64,000 nt of DNA from assembly GCF_030317145.1 (NCBI RefSeq), contig NZ_JASZYE010000003.1:310001-374000 (forward strand). The letters are read 5' to 3'. Both the position numbers and the translations under genes were made by a program. Each line of letters starts with the position of its first letter. The first letter of the stretch is position 1. A model generated the notes under the pieces. The model ran no database searches. It was not told where the DNA came from and was given only the letters and a program-made list of their open reading frames with translations. The DNA is from Variovorax flavidus. Its GTDB lineage: Bacteria; Pseudomonadota; Gammaproteobacteria; Burkholderiales; Burkholderiaceae_C. This document shows positions 27,301 through 35,125 of the stretch, one piece after another.

Positions 27301-29395
27301 GCTGCCCAACGGCAAGGTCGATCGCAAGGCCCTGCCCAAGCCGAGTGCGACGCGGCAGGAGACGACCGAACGCGTCTTGCCGCGCAACGAGCGCGAGCGC
27401 GTCGTGATGGAAACCATGGAGCGCGTACTCAACCTGCCCGGCCTGGGCATCCGCGACGACTTCTTCGCGCTCGGCGGCCACTCGCTGCTGGCGGCGCGCG
27501 TGTCGACGCTGCTGAGCCGCGAGTTCGGCATCACGGTGCCGCTGCGCACGCTGTTCGAGGCACCGACCGCGGAACGCCTGGCCGCGGCGATCGAAAGCCT
27601 GAGCGGCGACGACGCGCCGCGCAGCGAACCCATCCCGCACAAGGCCGGCCGCCGCAGCGCGCCGCTCACGCCCATGCAGGAGCGCATCCGCTTCGTCGAG
27701 GAAATGCACCCCGGCCGCTCGGTCTACAACGCGCCTTCCGCGCACCGGCTCGGCGGACCGCTGGACATTGCCAAGTTCAACGAGGCATTGCGCGAGATCA
27801 TCCGCCGGCAGGCCGCGCTGCGCACCTCGGTCGGCGTCGACCCGCAGACCGGCGAGCCGGTGGCGCTGATCGCCGACCGCATCGACTACGAGTTGCCGCT
27901 GATCGACCTCGGCAGCCTGCCCGCGGACCAGCGCGAGAACGAACTGCTGGAGCTGATGCAGGAGCTGGCCGACCGCCCGATCGACATCCACAAGGCCCCG
28001 CTCTTCCATGCGGCGCTCTACAAGGTCGCGGAAGACGACCATGCCTTCGTCTTCGTGCCGCACCACCTGGTGTGGGACGGCTGGTCCTTCGACATCCTGC
28101 AAAGCGAGCTCTCGCAGATCTACGGCGCGCTGGTGCGCGGCGAGCCGCACGGACTGCCCGAGCCCGCCCTCACCCACGGCGACTACGCCGAGTGGTACGC
28201 CAACTGGCTGGAGCAGCCGGAGCTGGAATCCCAGTTGCAATACTGGAAGAACCGCTTCGCGAATTCGCCGACGCCCAAGGCGCCCCAGACCGACATGCCA
28301 CGCCGCGCGGGCATGAGCGGCCAGGGCGGCACGCACTGGCTCACCGTCGACAAGGAACTGACCGAGCGCCTGCGCGAGGTCGGGCGCGGCCACAACGTCA
28401 CGCTCAACATGCTGACGCTCGGCGTCTACATCCTGATGATGAGCAAGGTCATCGAAACGGGCTCCATCGTCATCGCGACGCCGGTGCGCGGCCGCGAGGC
28501 GCCGGAGACCGAGTCGATCATGGGCTTCTTCAACAACGTGCTGCCGCTGTCCTTCCAGGTCGACGGTTCGCTGCGTTTCGGGGAGTTCATGCGCTACGTC
28601 AAACAGGAGCTGCTGTCGGTCATGAACTACCAGCAGGTGCCCTTCGAGCGCCTGGTGGTCGAGCCCGAATTCGTCGAGCGTGCCCAGGGCGTGGGGCTCT
28701 ACCAGGCCCTCTTCTCGTTCCAGGATGCGCGCGAACGGCCGCTGGATATCGGCAACCTGCATGACCGGCAGATGCACCTGCTGCAACGCGGCGCGACGGA
28801 CGACCTCGGCATCTGGCTCATGGACAAGCCGAAGGGGCTGGAAGGCGCGATCACCTACAACGCCGACATCTACCGGCGCGAAACGGGTGCCGCCTTCAAG
28901 GATCGCTTCGTCGAACTGCTGCGCCTCGTCGCGCAACGGCCGGACGACACGCTGGAAGCGCTCTGGGCCTCGGGTGAATCGGAAAGCACCAAGTACCTGA
29001 AGCGCCTCGCCGCCAGCGATGCGCCGCCGGTGCAGGCCGCGCCCGTGGCGCCGGTTCAGGAAGAGAAGGGACCGCCGGCGTTGCTGCTGCCGGAGCAGGC
29101 CCGCCTGGCGCAGATCTGGGCGAGCGCGCTGAGCATCGACGTCAACGACATCCGCGCCAACGACAACTTCTTCGACCTCGGCGGTGATTCGCTGCTGGCG
29201 ATGCGTGTGCTGCGGCAGGCGGAGCAGAGCCTCGGCTTCCGCGTGGAGCCGCGCCGCTACGTGTTCGAAAGCCTGGCGCAACTTGCCTCGGCCGCCGCGG
29301 GCACCGCCATCGAGGCGACCGCGCAGGCCGCGGAAGAGAGTGGATCGAAGCGCGGGCTGCTGGGCCGCGTGTTCGGCTGGAGCCGCAAGGGCTGA
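24389..29395 (+). CDS. NRPS: C-A-T-C-T without thioesterase
   Basis: A 1668-residue non-ribosomal peptide synthetase. Condensation 1 has HHAICDG (His160, His161, Asp165). Adenylation (about 486-985) has YTSGSTGKPKG; specificity positions read D687 M688 P691 Q730 W753 G755 L777 V785 W786 K976, nearest to glycine-type codes. Carrier Ser1032 lies in GGHSLLAAR. Condensation 2 has HHLVWDG (His1225, His1226, Asp1230), followed directly by a second carrier with Ser1601 (GGDSLLAMR). That last carrier has no adenylation domain, and there is no thioesterase or reductase; the protein ends in a basic tail (SKRGLLGRVFGWSRKG). The ATG at 24389 overlaps the upstream stop as ATGA, so it directly extends the aminotransferase module's product. 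Confidence 0.93.
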   Translation: MTAAVLTPSDDSAVDEFDPFAVGLIERIVATTEAQREVWLGDQLSPQASLAYNESMRLRLKGTLDTPALGAALDQLVVRHESLRSTISPDGTQLLISEAAPVQMARHDLRHLDAAAQQRRLEEDGLAAVQDPFLLEKGPLFRAALYQLSPTDHVLVMTAHHAICDGWSWGVITEDLGALYAEQTGAGPALEPAARYSDYATWEAEEASSPDMQKHVDYWLSRYAGGSLPVLELPLDRPRPAVRTFSSYRIDHVLDQSLIDGLRKVGSVTGTSLFATMFSAFAATLHRLTAQDDLVVGIAAAGQMPSDMPDLVGHCVNLLPIRVAVDANAPFDALARQSGSALLDAFEHQTLTYGSLLKKLPVPRDPSRLPLVNVLFNVDRDAAPNDGNFPDLKVEQSTIARRYENFELFLNITPVVGGMQMEAQYNADLYDDATVRRWLGMYECLLRAVVNDPAQAVGKLQVLSADEARAITALQPAPTPLQGDPLMHAGFVAHAASQPERPALRDGARSMSYRELDVRSNRLAHALRARGMGRGQRVGLCLDRGTDMFVALLAVLKSGAAYVPLDPAFPQARLDYYAEDARLGLLLTASSISAAPANWCADAAQRVFLLDRETAWLDEPATPLAAGPQDAQAEDTAYVIYTSGSTGKPKGVCVPHRAVANLMQTMQREPGITAQDRLAAVTTLSFDMAVPEVMLPLAAGAEIVIVQREVAMDGNRLRGLLESESITILQATPGMWRLLLDAQWSGARGFRAWIGAEPVPADLSLELLDRSSELWNLYGPTETTVWSTVWRMERPRIAARGVSIGRPMANTGVWILDGNLQPCPIGVPGEICISGMGVTLGYLDRPDLTAERFVTTAIDGVDTLIYRSGDRGRWRNDGLLEHMGRFDFQVKVRGYRIELGEIEARCNEAPGVARSVVVTREDQPGDVRLVAYLANSPGASVDLAALDRHLRSRLPQYMVPQHVVTLDAIPLLPNGKVDRKALPKPSATRQETTERVLPRNERERVVMETMERVLNLPGLGIRDDFFALGGHSLLAARVSTLLSREFGITVPLRTLFEAPTAERLAAAIESLSGDDAPRSEPIPHKAGRRSAPLTPMQERIRFVEEMHPGRSVYNAPSAHRLGGPLDIAKFNEALREIIRRQAALRTSVGVDPQTGEPVALIADRIDYELPLIDLGSLPADQRENELLELMQELADRPIDIHKAPLFHAALYKVAEDDHAFVFVPHHLVWDGWSFDILQSELSQIYGALVRGEPHGLPEPALTHGDYAEWYANWLEQPELESQLQYWKNRFANSPTPKAPQTDMPRRAGMSGQGGTHWLTVDKELTERLREVGRGHNVTLNMLTLGVYILMMSKVIETGSIVIATPVRGREAPETESIMGFFNNVLPLSFQVDGSLRFGEFMRYVKQELLSVMNYQQVPFERLVVEPEFVERAQGVGLYQALFSFQDARERPLDIGNLHDRQMHLLQRGATDDLGIWLMDKPKGLEGAITYNADIYRRETGAAFKDRFVELLRLVAQRPDDTLEALWASGESESTKYLKRLAASDAPPVQAAPVAPVQEEKGPPALLLPEQARLAQIWASALSIDVNDIRANDNFFDLGGDSLLAMRVLRQAEQSLGFRVEPRRYVFESLAQLASAAAGTAIEATAQAAEESGSKRGLLGRVFGWSRKG

Positions 29396-29410
29396 AGAGG
29401 GGCGGCAGCC

Positions 29411-30124
29411 ATGTCCATCGTCCAGATTCCTTCCGTGGCGCACTGTCAGTTGTGGCGTGTGGATCTCGATGTCGTGCCGGGGCCGGAAGCGGCCGCGTGC
29501 CTGTCCAACGAGGAGTGGGAGCGGGCCCACCGCTTCGTCTTCGCGCGGGATCGCCATCGCTACGTCGCCGCCCACTCGGCGCTGCGCGCAGCGCTGTCGG
29601 CGAACACCGGTATCCCCGGCGCGTTCCTGGACTTCACGCATGGCGCCTTCGGCAAGCCCACACTGGTCGAACCGGCCGTCGTGCGCTTCAACCTGAGTCA
29701 CAGCCAGTCGGTGGGAATGATCGCGATCACGATGGATGCGGAGGTCGGTGTCGACGTCGAGTTGCTGCGCCACATGCCAGACGCCGAAGCCCTGGCCGAC
29801 ACCTATTTCACGGACGCAGAGCGCAGCGCGCTGGAGGCGGTGCCGCCGGACGAGCGCGACCGGGCCTTCCTACGCTGCTGGACGCGCAAGGAAGCCTGCC
29901 TGAAAGCCACGGGGATGGGCCTGAGCGCCGACACCCGCAGCTTCGAGGTGGGCCTGGCGGGCGATGCGCGCGAAGTGCAGATCACCAGCGACGGGAGCCT
30001 CGTGCGCCTGGCGCTCAGTTCATTCGATGGCGGGTTGGGCGTGGTGTGCGCAGTCGCCCGCGTGGTGGCGGTCGAGGCGATCGCACCGCGCCCCATGATG
30101 CAGGAAAGCGAGTTGTACGCATGA
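29411..30124 (+). CDS. Sfp-type 4'-phosphopantetheinyl transferase
   Basis: A 237-residue transferase that converts apo carrier domains to the holo form using coenzyme A. The family motifs are all present: GKPTL, FNLSHS, the magnesium site VGVDVE, and CWTRKEACLKATG. The four carrier domains of the two upstream synthetases are the obvious clients. It starts 15 bases after the NRPS stop, and its own stop overlaps the next ATG. Confidence 0.92.
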   Translation: MSIVQIPSVAHCQLWRVDLDVVPGPEAAACLSNEEWERAHRFVFARDRHRYVAAHSALRAALSANTGIPGAFLDFTHGAFGKPTLVEPAVVRFNLSHSQSVGMIAITMDAEVGVDVELLRHMPDAEALADTYFTDAERSALEAVPPDERDRAFLRCWTRKEACLKATGMGLSADTRSFEVGLAGDAREVQITSDGSLVRLALSSFDGGLGVVCAVARVVAVEAIAPRPMMQESELYA

Positions 30125-30927
30125 TCCCGATGCTCTTCGGCCCGGCGTCGCGCCAGTTGTTCGGGCTGTTCCATGCGCCCGAGCGCGACGGCGGCGCGGC
30201 CCTGCTGATCTGCCAGCCCTTCGGCCAGGAAGCCATCCGCGCACACCGGCTGTTCCGCGTGCTGGCCGACCGCCTCGCCCGCGCCGGCGTGGCGGTGCTG
30301 CGCTTCGACTATTACGGCACGGGCGACTCGCCCGGCGAGGACACCGACGGCGAACTCGAAGGCTGGCGCCGCGACGTCTGTTCGGCCCACGAGGAATTGC
30401 GCCGGCGCGCAGGCTCGCGCCGCATCTTCTGGCTCGGCTCGCGCCTGGGCGCCGCGATGGCGGTGCTGGCGGCCAAGAGCGGCCGCTGCGATCCGTCGCG
30501 GCTCATCCTGTGGGACCCGATCGTCGACGGCGCGCGCTACCTGGACGTGCTGCGCGCGGGCCACGTCGACGCGCTCGAACGTTCCTACTGCGTGCCCGAT
30601 CCGACGTGGCGCCGCCGCCTCGCCAAGGACCCGGACGCCTTCACCGACGAGCTGTTCGGCTTCGGCGTGTCACCGGTGATGCGGCAGCAATTGCGCTCGC
30701 TCGCGCCACATTCTTTGCAGTTGACCGCCCTGCACGAAACCGTGATGCTGGCGGGCCCCGAAGATCACACGGCGCACCAGTGGGCGAAGGCGGAGGCCGC
30801 CCGACACATGCCGGTGAAGATCTCCGAATTTCATCACCCCCTGATCTGGACGTCGGACCCACACCCCAACAACGCCATGGTCCCGACCGAAGCTCTGCAA
30901 CGTCTGATGGCAGAAGTTCATGAATGA
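30121..30927 (+). CDS. Alpha/beta-hydrolase-fold protein with Arg at the nucleophile position
   Basis: A 268-residue protein with the strand-turn pattern of an alpha/beta hydrolase (AALLICQPFGQE, VAVLRFDYYGTGDS, RIFWLGSRLGAAMAV). The nucleophile elbow reads G106-S-R-L-G110, so the usual GxSxG serine is Arg108; a serine lies one place earlier. It resembles the exosortase-associated hydrolase 2 type of protein, which also departs from the serine elbow. With no thioesterase in the synthetases, it could assist product release, but the elbow argues against ordinary serine hydrolysis and a structural or acyl-handling role is possible. Its ATG overlaps the transferase stop, and its end overlaps the next gene by eight bases. 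Confidence 0.75.
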   Translation: MIPMLFGPASRQLFGLFHAPERDGGAALLICQPFGQEAIRAHRLFRVLADRLARAGVAVLRFDYYGTGDSPGEDTDGELEGWRRDVCSAHEELRRRAGSRRIFWLGSRLGAAMAVLAAKSGRCDPSRLILWDPIVDGARYLDVLRAGHVDALERSYCVPDPTWRRRLAKDPDAFTDELFGFGVSPVMRQQLRSLAPHSLQLTALHETVMLAGPEDHTAHQWAKAEAARHMPVKISEFHHPLIWTSDPHPNNAMVPTEALQRLMAEVHE

Positions 30928-31870
30928 TTGCAAGGAAACCCCGGTCCAGTTCGGCGCCGATGACTCGCTGATCGGAATCATCACGACGCCCAGCGAAGGT
31001 TCGATGGCGCCGGTCGCCTGCCTCATGCTCAACATGGGCGCGAACCACCACATCGGGCCGCGCCGCATCAACGTGAAGCTGGCGCGCCAGCTCGCGGGCC
31101 GCGGCATCAGCAGCATCCGCCTGGATCTCTCGGGACTGGGCGACAGCGGACCCGCCAGCGGCTCGGAGCACTTCCTCACGCAGGCGGTGTACGACCTGCA
31201 GGCGGCGATGAACCTGATCGAGACCATGCTCGGCGTGCGCCGCTTCATCGTGATCGGCTTGTGCTCGGGCGCGACCAACGGCCTGTCCCTCGCGGTCGCG
31301 GATTCGCGGGTGGTCGGCTTGCTGATGTTCGACAGCTACTCGTTCCCGGGACGCCGCACCCGCCTGGAGCGCATGGTGCGCCGGGCGGTGGCCGCGCCGA
31401 CCAATCCGGCATTCATCGGCAAGCTCGGGCGCTGGGTCCAGCGCAAGCTGTCGCCGAGCGCGGCGGCGGCGGCGGCACCGCACATCTTCGATCCCGATCC
31501 GCCGGAAGTCACCGCCGCAACCTTCCGCCGCTCGATGTCACAGGTGGCGGCGCGGAATCTCGCGGTGCTGCTGCTCTACACCGGCACCCTGCACGTCACC
31601 GACCGGAATCGCGACCAGCTCGGGCCTTTTGCCAACGAGCCCTTCATGCGCCAGTTCGAATACGAGTTCATCGGCGAGATCGACCACAGCCTGACGTCGA
31701 TGGCCGCGCAGCAGACCTTCATGACGGTGGTGTGCGACTGGGTGCTGCGCGTGACGCATGGCGGGGCATCCGCATCGGCGTCTGCACAGCCAGCAGCGAC
31801 TGCGGTCGATAGGCATTCGGCGCGGGTTCCGCTGGCGGCGCAGGCCTTCACTCGAGACGCGGTTAGGTAG
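30920..31870 (+). CDS. Alpha/beta-hydrolase-fold protein with Cys nucleophile
   Basis: A 316-residue alpha/beta-hydrolase-fold protein. The elbow is G113-L-C-S-G117, placing Cys115 where Ser is normal, as in dienelactone-hydrolase-type enzymes. A candidate catalytic histidine lies in EIDHSLTS near the C-terminus, and SIRLDLSGLGDSG is the oxyanion-side strand. It resembles exosortase-associated hydrolase 1 proteins. As last gene of the operon it is the better candidate for an external thioesterase or acyltransferase acting on the terminal carrier domain. The stop is followed immediately by an intergenic repeat copy. Assignment to the fold is strong; the reaction is unknown. Confidence 0.78.
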   Translation: MNDCKETPVQFGADDSLIGIITTPSEGSMAPVACLMLNMGANHHIGPRRINVKLARQLAGRGISSIRLDLSGLGDSGPASGSEHFLTQAVYDLQAAMNLIETMLGVRRFIVIGLCSGATNGLSLAVADSRVVGLLMFDSYSFPGRRTRLERMVRRAVAAPTNPAFIGKLGRWVQRKLSPSAAAAAAPHIFDPDPPEVTAATFRRSMSQVAARNLAVLLLYTGTLHVTDRNRDQLGPFANEPFMRQFEYEFIGEIDHSLTSMAAQQTFMTVVCDWVLRVTHGGASASASAQPAATAVDRHSARVPLAAQAFTRDAVR

Positions 31871-31964
31871 CTCGCCCCCAGGCTGCGCGCACTTCGTGTC
31901 GCTTCGCCTACCCCCGGCCGGGGGCAACACCGGCGGCCCGGCGGAGCCGGTTCCGCGGTGTTCC
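31871..31964 (+). repeat. Dispersed hairpin-forming intergenic repeat, copy 1
   Basis: Begins with CCCCCAGGCT, has CACTTCGTGT, a CCCCCGGCCGGGGG hairpin core, then an outer stem AACACCG (31926-31932) paired with CGGTGTT (31956-31962) around an inner CCGGC/GCCGG stem. It lies between the convergent ends of the last hydrolase gene and the RND pump gene, where it could also act as a bidirectional transcript end. Confidence 0.85.
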
Positions 31965-31975
31965 TGGTTTTGGAC

Positions 31976-34900
31976 TCAGGTTGCTGCGGGGGAGGGGTGC
32001 GGCAGCTTCTCTCCGGGCAGTTCCTGCATGGGGCCGCTGCCGCTGTAGCGGTCCAACGCGAGGTAGATCGCCGGGGTGATGTAGAGCGTGATCACTTGCG
32101 AGAAGATCAGGCCGCCGACCACGGCGACGCCCAGGGGCTGGCGCAGTTCGGCGCCGGCGCCCAGGCCCAGCGCCAACGGTAGAGCGCCCATCATGGCGGC
32201 CAGCGTGGTCATCAGGATCGGGCGGAAGCGCAGGCGGCAGGCCTCGCGGATGGCGTCGATCGGCTTCATGCCCTCGGTGCGCTGCGCTTCGAGGGCGAAG
32301 TCGATCATCATGATCGCGTTCTTCTTCACGATGCCGATCAGCAGCAGGATGCCGATGGTCGCGATCAGCGTGAGGTCGAAGCCGAAGATCTTGAGCGACA
32401 GCAGCGCACCCACCGCCGCCGAAGGCAGGCCGGCCAGGATGGTGAGCGGATGGATGTAGCTCTCATAGAGCACGCCCAGCAGCACGTAGATCACCAGCAC
32501 CGCCAGCACGAGCAGCACCGCCTGGCTCGATTGCGAGCTCTGGAACACCGCCGCATCGCCGCCGTAGCTGGTGATGATCGACGCCGGCATCTTCAGTTCG
32601 GCCTTGAACTGGTCGATCTTGGCCGTGGCATTGCCCAGCGGCACGTCGGGCGCCAGATTGAACGACACGGTCACGGCCTGCAGCTGGCCCTGGTGGTTGA
32701 CCGAGGTCGGTCCCACCGTGCGCTTGACGGTCGAGAAGGCTGAGAGCGGCACCAGTTGCCCGGCCTTGTTGCGCACGGACAGGCGCGACATGTCTTCCTC
32801 GAACTGGCGATCGTTGTCCGCGGCCGAGAGGATCACCTGGTAGGTGTTGCTCGCACCGTAGATGCTGCCGATCTGGCGGTCGCCGTAGGCGTTGTAGAGC
32901 GCGGTGCGCAGGTCACCCACCGCGACGCCGAGCACGCCGGCCTTGTCGCGATCGATGTCGAGCGTGGCCTGGAGACCGCGGTTCTGCGAGTCGCTCGTGA
33001 CATCGCGGAAGGACGGGTCGGCGCGCATGCGATCCATCAGCTTGTCGGCCCACACGCCCATGGTGCCGGCGTTCACGCTCTGCAGCGTGTACTGGAAGCG
33101 CGCCTTGCTCTGCCGGCCGCCCAGGCGCAGGTTCTGCACCGGCTGCATGTAGACGGCGATGCCCGGGATCTCGCGGAAGCGCTTGCGCAGCGATTCGAGC
33201 ACCTGCGGCATCGGCGGGCGTTCCTTGCGCGGCTTGAGCACCGCGAACAGCCGGCCCGAGTTCTGCGTGGCGGTGGGGCCGCCGACGCCGATGAAGGAGT
33301 TGACGTAGTCCACGTTCGGATCGGCCTGCAGCGCCTCGGCGACGCGGTCCTGCAGGGCCTTCATGGCGGGGAAGGAAATGTCTTCCGCGGCTTCGGTCGT
33401 GATCTGGATCTGCCCGATGTCTTCCTCTGGGAAGAAGCCTTTCGGGATGGTGATGAACATCCATGCCGTGAGCGCGAAGGTCGAAGCGGCGACGACCAGC
33501 ATGATCGGCCGGTGGCGCAGCGTCCAGTCGAGCGTGCGCATGTAGTTGCTGTGCACCCAGCGGTAGCCGCGCTCGAAAGCCCGGCCGATGGGGGTGCCCG
33601 GCTCGGGATGCTCTTCCTCGTGGTCGACTGCGCCGTCCTCGCGCGGCGTGTGCTTGAGCAGCCGGCTCGCGAGCATCGGCACCAGGGTCAGCGAGACGAT
33701 CGCCGACACCATCACCGCCAGCCCCACCACCACGGCGAATTCGTGGAACAGCAGGCCGATGACACCCGGCATGAAGAAGATCGGGATGAACACCGCGACC
33801 AGCGAGATCGAGATCGAGATGATGGTGAAGCCCACCTCGCGCGCGCCGCGCAACGCAGCCGCAAAGGGCTCCATGCCCTTCTCGACGTAGCGCATGATGT
33901 TTTCGAGCACGACGATGGCGTCGTCCACCACCAGCCCCACGGCCAGCGTGATGCCGAGCAGCGACACGTTGTCCAGGCTGTAGCCGAAGGCGTAGAGCAG
34001 CGCCACCGCGCCGATCAGCGAGATCGGGATCGTCAGCGCCGGGATCAGCGTGGCCACCAGGCGGTGCAGGAACAGGAAGATCACCAGCACCACCAGCAGG
34101 ATGGTGCCCAGCAGCGTGAGCTGCACGTCGTGCACCGCCTCGCGGATCGACAGCGAGCGGTCGTTGACCATGTTGATCTCGACCGACTGCGGCAGCTGCT
34201 CCTTGAAGCGCGGCATCAGCGCCCGCACCGCATCGACCACCTGCACCGTGTTGGCGTTGGGCTGGCGCTGCACGGCCAGCTGGATCGAACTCTGGCCGTT
34301 GAAGCTGCTCGCGGTCTTGACGGACTCGAAGCTGTCCTCGATGGTCGCGACCTCGTCGAGCCGCACCGGCGCGCCATTCCGCTGACCGACGATGACCTTG
34401 GCGAAGTCCGCCGCCTTCAGCATCTGCTCGTTGGCCTGGATGGTGAGGGTCTGGCGCGGGCCGTCCAGCACGCCGACGGGCGTGTTGGCGTTGGCCTGCC
34501 GCACGGCGTTGGCGAGTTCATCGAGCGTGATGTTGCGCGCGTTGAGCAGGTCGGCATCGGCCTTCACGCGCACCGCGAAGCGCTTCTGCCCGTACACGCC
34601 CACCTGCGCCACGCCGTCGATGGTCGACAGGCTCGGCGAGATCAGGTTCTCGGCATAGTCGTTCAGCTCCGCCGGGGTCATCGAGTTCGAGACCATCGCG
34701 ATGAAGAGCACCGGCGCGTCGGCCGGATTGACCTTGCGATACGAAGGCAGCTGCGTCAGCTCCTGCGGCAGTTGCCGCTGCGCGCGCAGCAGCGCGGCCT
34801 GCACGTCGACCGCGGCCGCGTCGATGTCGCGCGAGCTCACGAATTCGAGCGTGACCGAGGTCACGCCCTGCGTATTGACCGAGCTGATCGTCTGCAGGCC

Positions 34901-35125
34901 CGGGATGGTCGAGAACTGCTTCTCGAGCGGCAGCGCGACCGACGAGGCCATGGTGTCCGGACTGGCGCCCGGCAGCTGGGCCGAGACGTTGATGACCGGC
35001 GTGTTGTAGCTGGGCAGCGCCGCGACCGGAATCTGGAAATAGGCAAAGATGCCGATCACCACCACCGCGGCGGAGAGCAGCACCGTCATCGCAGGACGAC
35101 GGATGCACAGCTCGGAGATGTTCAT
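31976..35125 (-). CDS. RND multidrug efflux pump, MdtB/MdtC type
   Basis: A 1049-residue inner-membrane proton-driven pump of the HAE1 RND family. The N-terminus MNISELCIRRPAMTVLL and the twelve-helix duplicated layout are typical. The proton-relay aspartates are in GLVVDDAIVVLEN, and GFFPEEDIGQ starts the second periplasmic loop. Overall sequence is closest to the MdtB/MdtC branch rather than AcrB. The ATG overlaps the stop of the adaptor gene. It is convergent with, and separated by a repeat copy from, the NRPS-PKS operon, so it may export or give resistance to that product; the link is only positional. No outer-membrane TolC-type gene is beside it. Confidence 0.93.
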   Translation of the reverse strand: MNISELCIRRPAMTVLLSAAVVVIGIFAYFQIPVAALPSYNTPVINVSAQLPGASPDTMASSVALPLEKQFSTIPGLQTISSVNTQGVTSVTLEFVSSRDIDAAAVDVQAALLRAQRQLPQELTQLPSYRKVNPADAPVLFIAMVSNSMTPAELNDYAENLISPSLSTIDGVAQVGVYGQKRFAVRVKADADLLNARNITLDELANAVRQANANTPVGVLDGPRQTLTIQANEQMLKAADFAKVIVGQRNGAPVRLDEVATIEDSFESVKTASSFNGQSSIQLAVQRQPNANTVQVVDAVRALMPRFKEQLPQSVEINMVNDRSLSIREAVHDVQLTLLGTILLVVLVIFLFLHRLVATLIPALTIPISLIGAVALLYAFGYSLDNVSLLGITLAVGLVVDDAIVVLENIMRYVEKGMEPFAAALRGAREVGFTIISISISLVAVFIPIFFMPGVIGLLFHEFAVVVGLAVMVSAIVSLTLVPMLASRLLKHTPREDGAVDHEEEHPEPGTPIGRAFERGYRWVHSNYMRTLDWTLRHRPIMLVVAASTFALTAWMFITIPKGFFPEEDIGQIQITTEAAEDISFPAMKALQDRVAEALQADPNVDYVNSFIGVGGPTATQNSGRLFAVLKPRKERPPMPQVLESLRKRFREIPGIAVYMQPVQNLRLGGRQSKARFQYTLQSVNAGTMGVWADKLMDRMRADPSFRDVTSDSQNRGLQATLDIDRDKAGVLGVAVGDLRTALYNAYGDRQIGSIYGASNTYQVILSAADNDRQFEEDMSRLSVRNKAGQLVPLSAFSTVKRTVGPTSVNHQGQLQAVTVSFNLAPDVPLGNATAKIDQFKAELKMPASIITSYGGDAAVFQSSQSSQAVLLVLAVLVIYVLLGVLYESYIHPLTILAGLPSAAVGALLSLKIFGFDLTLIATIGILLLIGIVKKNAIMMIDFALEAQRTEGMKPIDAIREACRLRFRPILMTTLAAMMGALPLALGLGAGAELRQPLGVAVVGGLIFSQVITLYITPAIYLALDRYSGSGPMQELPGEKLPHPSPAAT

